DNA from: Donghicola tyrosinivorans | Lineage (GTDB): Bacteria; Pseudomonadota; Alphaproteobacteria; Rhodobacterales; Rhodobacteraceae | DNA: 64,000 nucleotides | Assembly (NCBI RefSeq): GCF_003003355.1 | Contig: NZ_PVTQ01000003.1 | Span: 186,001-250,000 of the forward strand | Direction of reading: 5' to 3' | Shown: positions 54,108-62,428 of the stretch, in pieces | Position numbering within the stretch: position 1 is the first letter of the stretch | Layout: each line of letters opens with the position of its first letter | Notes under the pieces: model-generated | Told to the model about the DNA's origin: nothing | Databases searched by the model: none | Seen by the model: only the letters and a program-made list of their open reading frames with translations | Translations under genes and position numbers: made by a program

Positions 54108-55538
54108 ATGACCTCGACGTTTCAGTCATTTGTGGTGCTGGCGGAAATGCGCACCGGTAGCAATTTTCTTGAGGCAAATCTGAATGCGCTGGATGGCGTC
54201 ACCTGCCACGGAGAGGCGTTCAATCCCCACTTTATCGGCTATCCCAATATCGATGAGCTTCTGGGCCTAAGCTACGCCGCGCGTGAGGCTGATCCGATGG
54301 CGCTGCTGACGCGGGTTCGTGATGGGGATGGGCTGAACGGGTTCCGCTATTTCCACGACCATGATCCGCGCGTGCTGGATGAGGTTCTGAACGACCAGAG
54401 TTGCGCCAAGATTGTGCTGACCCGCAATCCGGTGGAAAGCTATGTCAGTTGGAAGATCGCGCAGGCCACCGGCCAGTGGAAGCTGACCGACGGGCGGCGG
54501 CGCAAGGACGGGCAGGCGGTCTTTGACCCCGATGAGTTCATCACCCATCTTGAGGCGCTGCAGGCGTTCCAGATCCGCGTGATGCGGTCGTTGCAGGCTT
54601 CGGGGCAGACGGCGTTTTACGTGGCCTATGAGGACTTGCAGGACCTTGAGGTGATGAACGGTCTGGCCGCTTGGCTGGGTGTCGCGGCGCGGCTGCCTGA
54701 TCTGGATCGCAAGCTGAAAAAGCAAAACCCCGAACCCATGTCCGAGAAGGTCGAGAATTTTGAAGCGATGGAGCAGGCGCTGGCCCGTCTGGACCGCTTT
54801 GATCTGACCCGCACCCCGAATTTTGAGCCGCGTCGCAGCGCGATGGTGCCGCAGTATGTGGCGGCCGCGAAGACGCCGCTGATGTATCTGCCCGCACGCG
54901 GCGGCCCAGAGGCGCAGGTCATGCAATGGCTGGCTGATGTGGACGGTGTCAGTACCGATGATCTGATCCGTGACTTCACCCAGAAACCGCTGCGCAAGTG
55001 GAAGCGGGTGAATGACGGGCACCGAAGCTTTACCGTGGTCAGCCATCCGCTGCTGCGGGCCTATCGGGTGTTCTGCGACAAGATCCTCTCGACCGGACCT
55101 GATGCCTTTGGTGATATCCGTGAAACCCTGCGCAAGCGGTATAAGCTGCCGCTGCCTGCCAAAAACCAGATGGACGGCTATGACGTGGCTGCCCATCGCG
55201 CCGCATTTCTAGGGTTCCTGACGTGGCTGAAAAGCAACCTGTCAGGCCAGACCAGCATCCGCGTGGATGCGGCTTGGGCCTCGCAGTCGCAATTGTTGCA
55301 GGGGTTCGCTGAATTCAGTGTGCCTGATCTGGTTCTGCGGGAAGAGCAACTGGCGATGGGCCTTGCGCAGCTTTGTGATCAGATCGGGATCAAAGGCCCC
55401 GATGCGCCAGTGATCCCGCTGCCAGAGGCGCCTGCCACGCTGGCCGAGATCTACGATGAAGAGATCGAGAAGGCGTGCAAAGACGCCTACATGCGCGATT
55501 ATATGATGTTCGGATACGGACCGTGGCAGCAGGGCTAA
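54108..55538 (+). CDS. large sulfotransferase, probably two PAPS-dependent domains
   Basis: A 476-residue protein. The N-terminal domain (1-~240) has the 5'-phosphosulfate loop AEMRTGSNFLEANL and the 3'-phosphate motif IVLTRNPVESYVSWK, as in NodH-like sulfotransferases. The C-terminal half has VVSHPLLRAYRVFCDKIL and a spaced FLGFLTWLK...VPDLVLREEQLAMGL pattern, the outline of carbohydrate sulfotransferase (Sulfotransfer_2) domains, with a degenerate loop (PLMYLPARGGPEAQ) where the PAPS loop would be. Whether the second domain is active is open. It closes the glycan cluster. Confidence 0.82.
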   Translation: MTSTFQSFVVLAEMRTGSNFLEANLNALDGVTCHGEAFNPHFIGYPNIDELLGLSYAAREADPMALLTRVRDGDGLNGFRYFHDHDPRVLDEVLNDQSCAKIVLTRNPVESYVSWKIAQATGQWKLTDGRRRKDGQAVFDPDEFITHLEALQAFQIRVMRSLQASGQTAFYVAYEDLQDLEVMNGLAAWLGVAARLPDLDRKLKKQNPEPMSEKVENFEAMEQALARLDRFDLTRTPNFEPRRSAMVPQYVAAAKTPLMYLPARGGPEAQVMQWLADVDGVSTDDLIRDFTQKPLRKWKRVNDGHRSFTVVSHPLLRAYRVFCDKILSTGPDAFGDIRETLRKRYKLPLPAKNQMDGYDVAAHRAAFLGFLTWLKSNLSGQTSIRVDAAWASQSQLLQGFAEFSVPDLVLREEQLAMGLAQLCDQIGIKGPDAPVIPLPEAPATLAEIYDEEIEKACKDAYMRDYMMFGYGPWQQG

Positions 55539-55548
55539 GCGCCCTGCG

Positions 55549-56013
55549 TTAGGCGGCTTGCGTTGCCTGTGCTTCGGTCAGGACCGCGTGCAGGGTTGCA
55601 GGGTCCGAGTTGGCGCGCAGTTTGGTGCGGATCGCCTCATCCTTGAGGGTCCGCGACACCAGCGCCAGAGCTTTCAGATGTTCAACGCCCGCGTCTTCGG
55701 GGGCGAATAGCGCGAAAACCAGATCAACAGGTTTGCGGTCCACCGATCCGAACTCAACAGGCTTGTCTAGACGCAGGAACACGCCCTGAACTTTGCTGAT
55801 CTCGGGCAGGCGGGCATGGGGCAGGGCAACGCCATGTCCCACACCTGTCGGCCCGAGGCTTTCGCGTTCCATCAGCGCCTCGACGGCGCGGGCGCTGAGG
55901 ATTCCCAAAGCGGCCTCAGTCAGATCACCGACATCCTGGAATAAACGTTTTTTACTGGAACAACCCGCAAGGGATTTCACCGCCTGCGGCGCGAGGATGT
56001 CTGTTAACTGCAT
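55549..56013 (-). CDS. ptsN: PTS IIA-like nitrogen-regulatory protein PtsN (EIIA-Ntr)
   Basis: A 154-residue EIIA-Ntr of the nitrogen-related phosphotransferase system. The phosphorylated residue is His66 in GVGHGVALPHARL. It signals through phosphorylation state rather than transporting sugar. No HPr kinase or NPr gene is nearby. It follows hpf by 32 bases on the same strand, the usual rpoN-operon order, although rpoN itself is missing here. Confidence 0.94.
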   Translation of the reverse strand: MQLTDILAPQAVKSLAGCSSKKRLFQDVGDLTEAALGILSARAVEALMERESLGPTGVGHGVALPHARLPEISKVQGVFLRLDKPVEFGSVDRKPVDLVFALFAPEDAGVEHLKALALVSRTLKDEAIRTKLRANSDPATLHAVLTEAQATQAA

Positions 56014-56045
56014 GAGCCTGATTGCCTTGTAGGGCGCGTACGCTT

Positions 56046-56627
56046 TTATGCGTTGTTACTACGGGGATCGATCCATCCGATATTCCCGTCATCACGACGA
56101 TATACGACGTTTACGCCACTATGTGCCTCGTTTCGAAAGACCAGAAGCTGAGATCCGGCCAGTTCCATCTGCATAACTGCCTCGCCCACCGAGAGCGAAG
56201 GCACCCGCGTCTCCATTTCGGCGACGATAATCGGCTGCAGGCTTTCGGGCTCGTTCGCACCGTCATCCTGCGCTTCTGGCGCGAGGATATAGGAGGAAGC
56301 TTCGAAAACTTCAACAGGTGACGTGCGATCCTTGTGGTGGTCCTTCAGGCGGCGTTTGTAACGGCGCAGCTGCTTGTCCATTTTTTCGGTGCACATGTCG
56401 AACGTGCCGTAGATTTCCGTGCCATGAGCGCGGGCGGCGGCGTTAAGGCCGGTCGAGAGGTGAACGGTGGTTTCGCAGATGAACTCGTGGCCTGATTTCG
56501 AGAATACGACCTGCGCATCTGTGGGACGCTGTGAATACTTTTCCAGTACCTCACCCAGTCGATCCTGCACATGACTCTGCAGTGCTTCTCCAACGTCGAT
56601 CTGTTTTCCGGTGATTTGATACCGCAT
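56046..56627 (-). CDS. hpf: ribosome hibernation promoting factor, long form
   Basis: A 193-residue long HPF. The N-terminal ribosome-binding domain (1-105) has MRYQITGKQIDVGEAL and RRYKRRLKDHHKD; the C-terminal dimerisation domain (about 135-190) has SVGEAVMQMELAGSQLLVFRN and VVYRRDDGNIGWIDP. Long HPF drives 100S ribosome dimers. It lies between ptsN and lptB, separated from lptB by a 226-base gap where rpoN would normally be. Confidence 0.94.
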   Translation of the reverse strand: MRYQITGKQIDVGEALQSHVQDRLGEVLEKYSQRPTDAQVVFSKSGHEFICETTVHLSTGLNAAARAHGTEIYGTFDMCTEKMDKQLRRYKRRLKDHHKDRTSPVEVFEASSYILAPEAQDDGANEPESLQPIIVAEMETRVPSLSVGEAVMQMELAGSQLLVFRNEAHSGVNVVYRRDDGNIGWIDPRSNNA

Positions 56628-56853
56628 GGTGCGTTCCTTCTACGTGCAAAGACAGTCTTCCCCCCTCAAGTGCTGAAGGGGCTCTATCCGGTTGCGTGGG
56701 GATTGTGAGCGACCCTTCCCTGACCCGCGTGTTTGCGGAGGTAGCTTTCAAAGGACCTACAGTGGGTAAAGGTCATGCTCATATGACCATTTGGTGACAG
56801 AGTCGGGGGGACTGTCAATGATTTCTGCGACAGGTAATACTCTTTTGCAGAGG
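56628..56853 (-). other. 226-base gap between lptB and hpf, site of missing rpoN
   Basis: In most proteobacteria rpoN (sigma54) sits between lptB and hpf. Here the gap holds no rpoN remnant in any frame that I can see. It must contain the hpf promoter; stress-type regulation is likely but no clear boxes were found. Confidence 0.6.
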
Positions 56854-57612
56854 TCAGCCGATGCGGAAGTCTTTGCCCAGATAGACGCGGCGCACGTTTT
56901 CATCCTGCACGACTTGTTCCGGCGTGCCGGACATCAACACCTTGCCGTCATGAAGAATATAGGCGCGATCAACAATCTCTAGGGTCTCGCGGACATTGTG
57001 GTCGGTGATCAGGACACCGATGCCCCGTTTCTTGAGATCATGCACCAAAGCGCGGATATCCCCGACCGAAATCGGGTCAACGCCGGCGAAAGGTTCGTCC
57101 AGCAGAAGGTACTTTGGATCAGCAGCCAGACAGCGGGCAATCTCGACGCGGCGACGTTCACCGCCCGACAGGGCCAGCGCGGGGGCGCGTCGCAGATGCT
57201 CGATCGAAAAATCGCTGAGCAGTTCTTCCAGACGTTCGCGGCGGGTGTGGGGGTCATTCACGGTGATTTCGAGAATCGCCGCGATGTTGTCTTCGACCGA
57301 CAGCCCGCGAAAAATCGACATTTCCTGCGGTAGATAGCCGATGCCCAGTTTGGCGCGGCGGTACATGGGCAGGCGGGTTGCCTCGGACCCGTCAATGGTC
57401 ACACGGCCGCCTTCGGGGGTCACAAGACCGGCAATGGCATAAAAACAGGTGGTTTTACCCGAACCGTTCGGTCCCAGCAGCGCAACGACTTCGCCCCGAT
57501 GCAGCGACATGCTGACATCGCGGATCACCACGCGCTTGCGGTAGGACTTGCGAAGGTTGGTGACCTGAAGGCCCGCTTCACCTTGCGATACTGACAGCTC
57601 GGGACTTGCCAT
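56854..57612 (-). CDS. lptB: LPS export ABC transporter ATP-binding protein
   Basis: A 252-residue LptB, the ATPase of the LptB2FGC complex that drives lipopolysaccharide from the inner to the outer membrane. Walker A GPNGSGKT is at 47-54, the signature reads ALSGGERRRVEIARCL, then YLLLDEPFAGVDPISV (Walker B) and the ITDHNVRE H-loop. It overlaps lptA by one base (TAATG), in the rnd-lptC-lptA-lptB order. Confidence 0.96.
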   Translation of the reverse strand: MASPELSVSQGEAGLQVTNLRKSYRKRVVIRDVSMSLHRGEVVALLGPNGSGKTTCFYAIAGLVTPEGGRVTIDGSEATRLPMYRRAKLGIGYLPQEMSIFRGLSVEDNIAAILEITVNDPHTRRERLEELLSDFSIEHLRRAPALALSGGERRRVEIARCLAADPKYLLLDEPFAGVDPISVGDIRALVHDLKKRGIGVLITDHNVRETLEIVDRAYILHDGKVLMSGTPEQVVQDENVRRVYLGKDFRIG

Positions 57613-58115
57613 TACTTGCTTTCACCAGGGTTGATGATGGTCCGGACGCGGCCGCGCATCAGGGCAGTGTTCTGCGCCAGATTGATGTCTGCGGTTTCGC
57701 CGGTCACCACGTTGCGCCCCTGCCTTATCAGAGCATCCCCCTTCATGACCACGATTTCCGAACTTAAAACGTAATCTGCGGTCTGCCCTTCGGCGGCATC
57801 ATCGCCCGAGAACATGCGCACACCGCCCGAGGCGAAGACGCGTTCGATCCCGTCTTCGACTTCGACGGTGTCGGGGTTGTCCTCCACATAGGTGACCTCA
57901 ACGCGGGGTGCGTGCAGGACGGTTTGGTCCTGCGTCACTACCACTTCGCCGGTGAAGACGGCGACGCGGCTGTTGTCATTCACTTCCAGACGCTCTGCCG
58001 TCACTTCGATCGGGGCGTTGGTGTCCTGATCCTTCGCGCCGAACGATGTGGACATGCCCTGCGACAATGCGGGCACTGGGGACAGGAGCATCACAGCACA
58101 CAGTAGGCGAATCAT
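57612..58115 (-). CDS. lptA: LptA/OstA-type periplasmic LPS-bridge protein
   Basis: A 167-residue OstA-like protein with a signal peptide (MIRLLCAVMLLSPVPALS). The beta-jellyroll repeats include IEVTAERLEVNDNSRVAVFTGEVVVTQDQ and LHAPRVEVTY, the typical LptA pattern. It forms the periplasmic bridge carrying LPS. It abuts lptC with no gap and overlaps lptB by one base. Confidence 0.93.
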   Translation of the reverse strand: MIRLLCAVMLLSPVPALSQGMSTSFGAKDQDTNAPIEVTAERLEVNDNSRVAVFTGEVVVTQDQTVLHAPRVEVTYVEDNPDTVEVEDGIERVFASGGVRMFSGDDAAEGQTADYVLSSEIVVMKGDALIRQGRNVVTGETADINLAQNTALMRGRVRTIINPGESK

Positions 58116-58742
58116 TTAGTTCTGCTCCTCGGATTTGTCGTCTGTTCGGCTATATATCAGGTGGACGCCGTTTTCGAAAACCGTGATCATTTCGTCCTGA
58201 CCCTCGGGGATGGTCATATGCATGTTACCGGCATCAATACGCCCAAAGGGGCCGGTCCCCGTGATGGGGCCGGGGCTGACCACATCGGTCTTTTCCATTG
58301 AGGAAATCACCTTGTCCGAGGTGATCTCATACCCGTCCGAAGTGTTCATCTGTACCTGACCGGTAAAGGTGATCAGCTTGGTATTGCTCAGATCGCCAAA
58401 GTCGGAAACCAGATCGATAATCGTGCCGTCGGGTCTTGTCAGACGCGCGACAACGTCATCGGCGGTCCCTTCATCCGTGCCATCGCCCGACGGGCGCGCC
58501 GCCTCGGCCGAGACCGAAAGCACGCCGCCATCACGGGTCTTGCCCTGATAGTCGGGTTTGCTGAGCCGCTGTTCGCGGATCATCTGGATAATGTCATCTT
58601 CGGCGTAGGGAATCGCGCCTTCGGGATCGATCCGACGCGACAGAAGAAAGATCGAAGACAAAAGAAGCACCGCCACCAATGGCAGGACGATCTTTACCCA
58701 GCTGATCACAACCGAGTAGGTGTTTCGCTGTTTATCAGCCAT
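58116..58742 (-). CDS. lptC: LPS export protein LptC
   Basis: A 208-residue LptC. One N-terminal membrane helix (about 12-32, VKIVLPLVAVLLLSSIFLL) anchors a periplasmic beta-jellyroll, seen in GTIIDLVSDFGDLSNTKLITFTGQVQMNTSDGYEITSDKV. It hands LPS from LptBFG to LptA. It lies between the RNase D-like gene (24-base gap) and lptA. Confidence 0.92.
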   Translation of the reverse strand: MADKQRNTYSVVISWVKIVLPLVAVLLLSSIFLLSRRIDPEGAIPYAEDDIIQMIREQRLSKPDYQGKTRDGGVLSVSAEAARPSGDGTDEGTADDVVARLTRPDGTIIDLVSDFGDLSNTKLITFTGQVQMNTSDGYEITSDKVISSMEKTDVVSPGPITGTGPFGRIDAGNMHMTIPEGQDEMITVFENGVHLIYSRTDDKSEEQN

Positions 58743-58766
58743 TGAAAACCGTAAGTCCCAGTTCCG

Positions 58767-59378
58767 TTAGTGCGAAAAGATATCGATCTCGGGCCATCCC
58801 CCAAGATCCAGTTGCGCACGGGTGGGCAGGAATTCAAAGCACTTCTGCGCGATTTCTGTGCGACCTTCCCGTTCCAGCATCCGGTCCAGTTCGATCTTCA
58901 GCTTGTGAAGATGCAGCACGTCCGAGGCCGCGTAGTCGATCTGCGCCTTGGTCAGTTCGGGGGCGCCCCAGTCGCTGGATTGCTGGTGTTTCGAGATGTC
59001 GGTTTGCAGCAAATCTTGCAGCAGGTTCCGCAGACCGTGGCGATCCGTATAGGTGCGAACCAGTTTGCTGGCGATTTTGGTGCAGTAAACAGGCTGGGCC
59101 AGCGCACCAAATGTCTTGTACATCGCCGCAATATCGAATCGCCCATAATGGAACAGCTTTAGCACCTTGGGGTCGCGCAAGAGGCGGCACAGGTTGGGGG
59201 CTTCGGTCTGGTCTTTGGCGATCTGGACAAGGTGGGCGTTTCCGTCGCCAGCCGACAACTGCACAACGCACAGCCGATCGCGACCGGGCACTAAGCCCAT
59301 GGTTTCACAGTCAATAGCGACTGCGTTCCCTAGGTCTAGGTCGGCGGGTAGATCTTGATTGTACAGAAAGTTTGTCAT
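58767..59378 (-). CDS. RNase D-like 3'-5' exonuclease (single domain)
   Basis: A 203-residue DEDDy exonuclease. AIDCETMGLVPGRD gives Asp23 and Glu25, HYGRFDIAAMY the second Asp, and IDYAASDVLHLHKL the Tyr/Asp motif III. It lacks the HRDC domains of full RNase D, so it is the short form common beside lptC in Alphaproteobacteria. Substrate is probably structured RNA 3' ends; not proven. Divergent spacer to a tRNA gene follows on its 5' side. Confidence 0.9.
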   Translation of the reverse strand: MTNFLYNQDLPADLDLGNAVAIDCETMGLVPGRDRLCVVQLSAGDGNAHLVQIAKDQTEAPNLCRLLRDPKVLKLFHYGRFDIAAMYKTFGALAQPVYCTKIASKLVRTYTDRHGLRNLLQDLLQTDISKHQQSSDWGAPELTKAQIDYAASDVLHLHKLKIELDRMLEREGRTEIAQKCFEFLPTRAQLDLGGWPEIDIFSH

Positions 59379-59407
59379 TTCAGCTCCAATATATATATTG
59401 GAGGAAA

Positions 59408-59494
59408 TGGTGCCCAGGAGAGGACTCGAACCTCCACGTCCATACGGACACTAGCACCTGAAGCTAGCGCGTCTACCAATTCCGCCACCTGGGC
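59408..59494 (-). tRNA. tRNA-Leu (anticodon CAG)
   Basis: An 87-base tRNA with encoded CCA. The acceptor GCCCAGG pairs with CCTGGGC, the D-loop has GGCGGAATTGGTAGACGC, the anticodon stem CTAGC/GCTAG encloses TTCAGGT, and a long variable arm (class II) precedes the T-arm GAGGTTCGAGTCCTC. Anticodon CAG reads CUG leucine codons. It stands alone, 29 bases upstream of the RNase D-like gene on the same strand. Confidence 0.98.
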
Positions 59495-59663
59495 AGGTGT
59501 CGTGGGGGCTATCTACGGCTGGCCGCTGGGGGTGTCAACGCGAAAAAATGAAAATTTTGAAAAAACTTCACACGGGCTTTTTGGCCGCGTCTTATAGCGC
59601 TTGTTCCACAGTTCCTGCGGCGCTAGTAAGGTCCACAATACAGCATAGGCCGGAGGCAGACCC

Positions 59664-60641
59664 ATGGCACAGCTCGTCACGATTTTTGGCGGATCTGGAT
59701 TCGTAGGACGCTATATTGCGCGTCGGTTGGCTCAGCAGGGATGCCGCGTGCGCGTGGCCGTGCGTCGCCCCAATGAGGCGGGCTTTGTGCGCACCTACGG
59801 TGTCGTCGGTCAGGTCGAGCCGGTCTTCTGCAACATTCGCGATGACGCGTCGGTTGCCGCGGTTCTGAACGGTGCGGATGCGGTTGTGAACTGCGTCGGC
59901 GTTCTGAGCGAAGCGGGCAAGAACAGCTTTGAGGCCGTACAAGCTGATGGCGCAGAGCGGATCGCCCGTCTGAGCGCCGCCGAAGGCATCGCCAATCTGG
60001 TCCATATCTCGGCGCTTGGTGCGGATGCGGACAGCGACAGCGAATACGCACAGACCAAAGCAGCAGGTGAAGAGGCGGTTCTGTCGCACATCGCCAATGC
60101 TGTGATCCTGCGTCCCTCGATCATCTTCGGGAATGAGGATGAGTTCTTTAACCGTTTTGCCGGCATGATCGGTCCGGTTCTGCCCGTGGTCGGTGCCAAG
60201 ACCCGCTTCCAGCCGGTTTATGTGGATGATGTTGCTGCGGCAGCGGTTCAGGGCGTCAACGGTCAGGTTGCCGGTGGCATCTATGAACTGGGCGGCCCCG
60301 ATGTCCGTTCGTTCGAAGAACTGATGAACCAGATGCTGGACGTTATTCACCGTCGTAAACTGGTGCTGAACGTTCCCTTCTTTGCGGCCAGCATCATGGG
60401 CGCGGCGCTGGACTTTGCGCAGGCGATTACGCTGGGTCTGTTCCACAACGGCATTCTGACTCGTGATCAAGTCAAGAACCTGAAGGCGGACAATGTGGTG
60501 TCGGAAGGTGCCAAGGGCTTTGACGCCTTCGGGATCGAGCCCACCAACATGGGCGCAGTTCTGCCCCAGTACCTGTGGAAGTTCCGTCCCTCGGGCCAGT
60601 ACGACGCGATCAAGGCCTCGGCCAAGAACCTGCGCGGCTGA
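59664..60641 (+). CDS. NDUFA9-like complex I-associated NAD(P)-binding protein
   Basis: A 325-residue atypical short-chain dehydrogenase. The dinucleotide motif is FGGSGFVGRYIA (8-19). ADAVVNCVGVLSEAGK, HISALGADADSDSEYAQTKAAGE (Tyr/Lys) and RPSIIFGNEDEFFNRFA fit the NDUFA9 family, an accessory subunit of respiratory complex I in mitochondria and Alphaproteobacteria. The genes for the core of complex I are not in this window. It is single, with a terminator after it. Confidence 0.9.
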   Translation: MAQLVTIFGGSGFVGRYIARRLAQQGCRVRVAVRRPNEAGFVRTYGVVGQVEPVFCNIRDDASVAAVLNGADAVVNCVGVLSEAGKNSFEAVQADGAERIARLSAAEGIANLVHISALGADADSDSEYAQTKAAGEEAVLSHIANAVILRPSIIFGNEDEFFNRFAGMIGPVLPVVGAKTRFQPVYVDDVAAAAVQGVNGQVAGGIYELGGPDVRSFEELMNQMLDVIHRRKLVLNVPFFAASIMGAALDFAQAITLGLFHNGILTRDQVKNLKADNVVSEGAKGFDAFGIEPTNMGAVLPQYLWKFRPSGQYDAIKASAKNLRG

Positions 60642-60667
60642 TAGCTTTCCGCCTCGGATTTTTAAAA

Positions 60668-60701
60668 ACGCCTCTCCGGTTCGGAGGGGCGTCTTTCTTT
60701 T
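60668..60701 (+). terminator. intrinsic terminator of NDUFA9-like gene
   Basis: ACGCCTCTCCG (60668-60678) pairs with CGGAGGGGCGT (60682-60692), one T/G pair, loop GTT, followed by CTTTCTTTTG. Confidence 0.85.
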
Positions 60702-60789
60702 GTGACTACGATCCGCACTTTGGATTGCGAATGAGGCGCAGTCTTAACTTGTTATTTTTTTTTGTAATTTCTCGGGCAAAGCTTATCTG

Positions 60790-60955
60790 AGCCCCATCGG
60801 GGAGTAGCATCCCGTCCCGCAAGGGGCGTGGGGGCGCGTCAACAGACTCGCGATGGTTATCGTGTGGTGCGTCCGGCCTGAGTGGCTTTGCAAGACCGTG
60901 GCGGTGGGATTCCTGCGGGCGGGGTCCGTCCATCGCCCGGATCCAGGCCCTGAGG
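60790..60955 (+). ncRNA. yybP-ykoY (Mn2+) riboswitch upstream of mntP
   Basis: GGGGAGTAGC at 60799-60808 is the diagnostic 5' motif of the yybP-ykoY class, and TTTGCAAGACC near 60887-60897 plus a closing GGATCC...CCCTGAGG region complete the consensus outline. It lies directly upstream of mntP, its usual partner. Members bind Mn2+ and turn on efflux genes when Mn2+ is high. Borders are approximate; secondary structure was judged by eye. Confidence 0.85.
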
Positions 60956-60962
60956 GATTGTC

Positions 60963-61529
60963 ATGTCTCCTGTTTCGATCGGCATTCTTGCCGTCTCTAT
61001 GTCTGTTGATGCGTTTATAGCTTCCCTTGGCAAAGGGGCGGGCGGGCAAGGGGTTAGCTATCGCCGTGCCCTACAGACCGGTGCCATCTTTGGTCTGGTT
61101 GAGGCGATCACGCCGCTGATCGGTTGGGCGGCGGGTGCGGCGGCTAGCAGCTATGTGGCAGCCGTCGATCACTGGATCGCCTTTGGTTTGCTGACGGCGG
61201 TCGGTCTGAGGATGGCGTTGCACGCTTTGGCGCGGCAGGCTGATGAGGCCCCGAAAGAGCAGGGCCTTTGGGGGCTGGTGGCGACGGCTGTCGGAACTTC
61301 GATCGATGCGATGGCGGTGGGCGTGTCGCTGGCCTTTGTTGAGGCGAATATCTTTGTGATTGCTGCTGCGATTGGTCTGACGACCATGATCATGAGCGCC
61401 TCTGGCATTCTGGCGGGACGCTATCTGGGGCGGTCCTTCGGGCGCTGCGCCGAAGGGATTGGCGGCGCGGCGCTGATGGTTATGGGTGCCGCAATCCTGT
61501 TGCAGCACCTAGGGATGATCGCGTCTTAA
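60963..61529 (+). CDS. mntP: manganese efflux pump MntP
   Basis: A 188-residue six-helix protein built of two DUF204 repeats. The metal-site aspartates lie in VSMSVDAFIASLGKG (Asp16) and VGTSIDAMAVGVS (about 118). It exports Mn2+ and lowers Mn toxicity. A yybP-ykoY riboswitch in the leader explains metal control. The stop overlaps uppP by 4 bases in convergent direction. Confidence 0.94.
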   Translation: MSPVSIGILAVSMSVDAFIASLGKGAGGQGVSYRRALQTGAIFGLVEAITPLIGWAAGAAASSYVAAVDHWIAFGLLTAVGLRMALHALARQADEAPKEQGLWGLVATAVGTSIDAMAVGVSLAFVEANIFVIAAAIGLTTMIMSASGILAGRYLGRSFGRCAEGIGGAALMVMGAAILLQHLGMIAS

Positions 61530-62332
61530 AGGTAGGCGTAGGCCAGTAGGCAAACGCCAAAGACAATGCGGTAGATCACATAGGGCGTAAAGCTGACGCT
61601 GCGCAGCAGGCGCATCATGATGGTCAGCGCCAACAGGGCCGACACGAATGCCAGCGCGGCGGCGATGGCGGCGTCGTGGATGACGGCGGCGTTGTTCGCT
61701 TGTCCAGCAACCTTGATCCCCAGCAGCAGGCCCGAGGCCATGATGGTCGGGATGGACATCAGCATAGACAGCTTGGCCGCGTCGTGACGGTTATACCCCA
61801 TGAAACGTGCGCCGGTGATGGTGATCCCTGACCGTGAAGTGCCGGGAATCAGGGCGACCGCTTGCCAGAGGCCCATCTTCAGCGCCTCCATGGGGGTCCA
61901 GTCGGTTTCGTCCTTTTCCACGGGGCCTTTCTGGTCAGCCCAATATAGAACGATGCCAAAGATCAGCATGGTCCAGCCGATCACCGCGACCGAGCGCATG
62001 GCCTCATCAAGGCCGGTGACGTTCAGGATCAGGCCGATGATCACAACAGGGATGGTGCCGATGATCAGACCAAGTGCCAGACGGTCGCCTTGATTGGTGA
62101 TCCGGCCCCGTAGGGCGTTTGGCAGGCCAAGCAGGCCGATTTTCACGTCTGCCCAGAAATAGATCACAACGGCCAGAAGGGTGCCGACGTGGACGGAAAC
62201 ATCGATCACCTGTCCTTGGTCTTCCATGCCAGTCAGTGCTGGAAGCAGAATCAGGTGTCCTGATGAAGAAATGGGCAAAAATTCGGTGATCCCTTGGATG
62301 ACCGCGACAAGGAAAAGGTGAAACAGGGTCAT
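61526..62332 (-). CDS. uppP: undecaprenyl-diphosphatase UppP (BacA)
   Basis: A 268-residue multi-spanning BacA/UppP. QGITEFLPISSSGHL (13-27, with Glu17, Ser22-24 and His26) and PGTSRSGITI near 170 are the two active-site motifs. It recycles undecaprenyl pyrophosphate to the monophosphate lipid carrier for peptidoglycan and polysaccharide synthesis. Length and helix count are normal. Divergent from gltD across 229 bases. Confidence 0.95.
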   Translation of the reverse strand: MTLFHLFLVAVIQGITEFLPISSSGHLILLPALTGMEDQGQVIDVSVHVGTLLAVVIYFWADVKIGLLGLPNALRGRITNQGDRLALGLIIGTIPVVIIGLILNVTGLDEAMRSVAVIGWTMLIFGIVLYWADQKGPVEKDETDWTPMEALKMGLWQAVALIPGTSRSGITITGARFMGYNRHDAAKLSMLMSIPTIMASGLLLGIKVAGQANNAAVIHDAAIAAALAFVSALLALTIMMRLLRSVSFTPYVIYRIVFGVCLLAYAYL

Positions 62333-62400
62333 GTTGCGCTCGCAATATGCTTAACTATCGGCGCGACCCTACAGTGCATTGATTCCCAAGGCGATCCCAT

Positions 62401-62428
62401 TTGATGGGTCCGGATCGGACCTATAGTT
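62401..62428 (+). promoter_or_regulatory. candidate gltD promoter with palindromic operator in spacer
   Basis: TTGATG (62401-62406), 16 bases, TATAGT (62423-62428). The inverted repeat GGTCCG-gat-CGGACC at 62407-62421 fills almost the entire spacer, a placement typical of repressor or activator sites. It lies about 130 bases before the gltD start. Regulator unknown. Confidence 0.45.
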
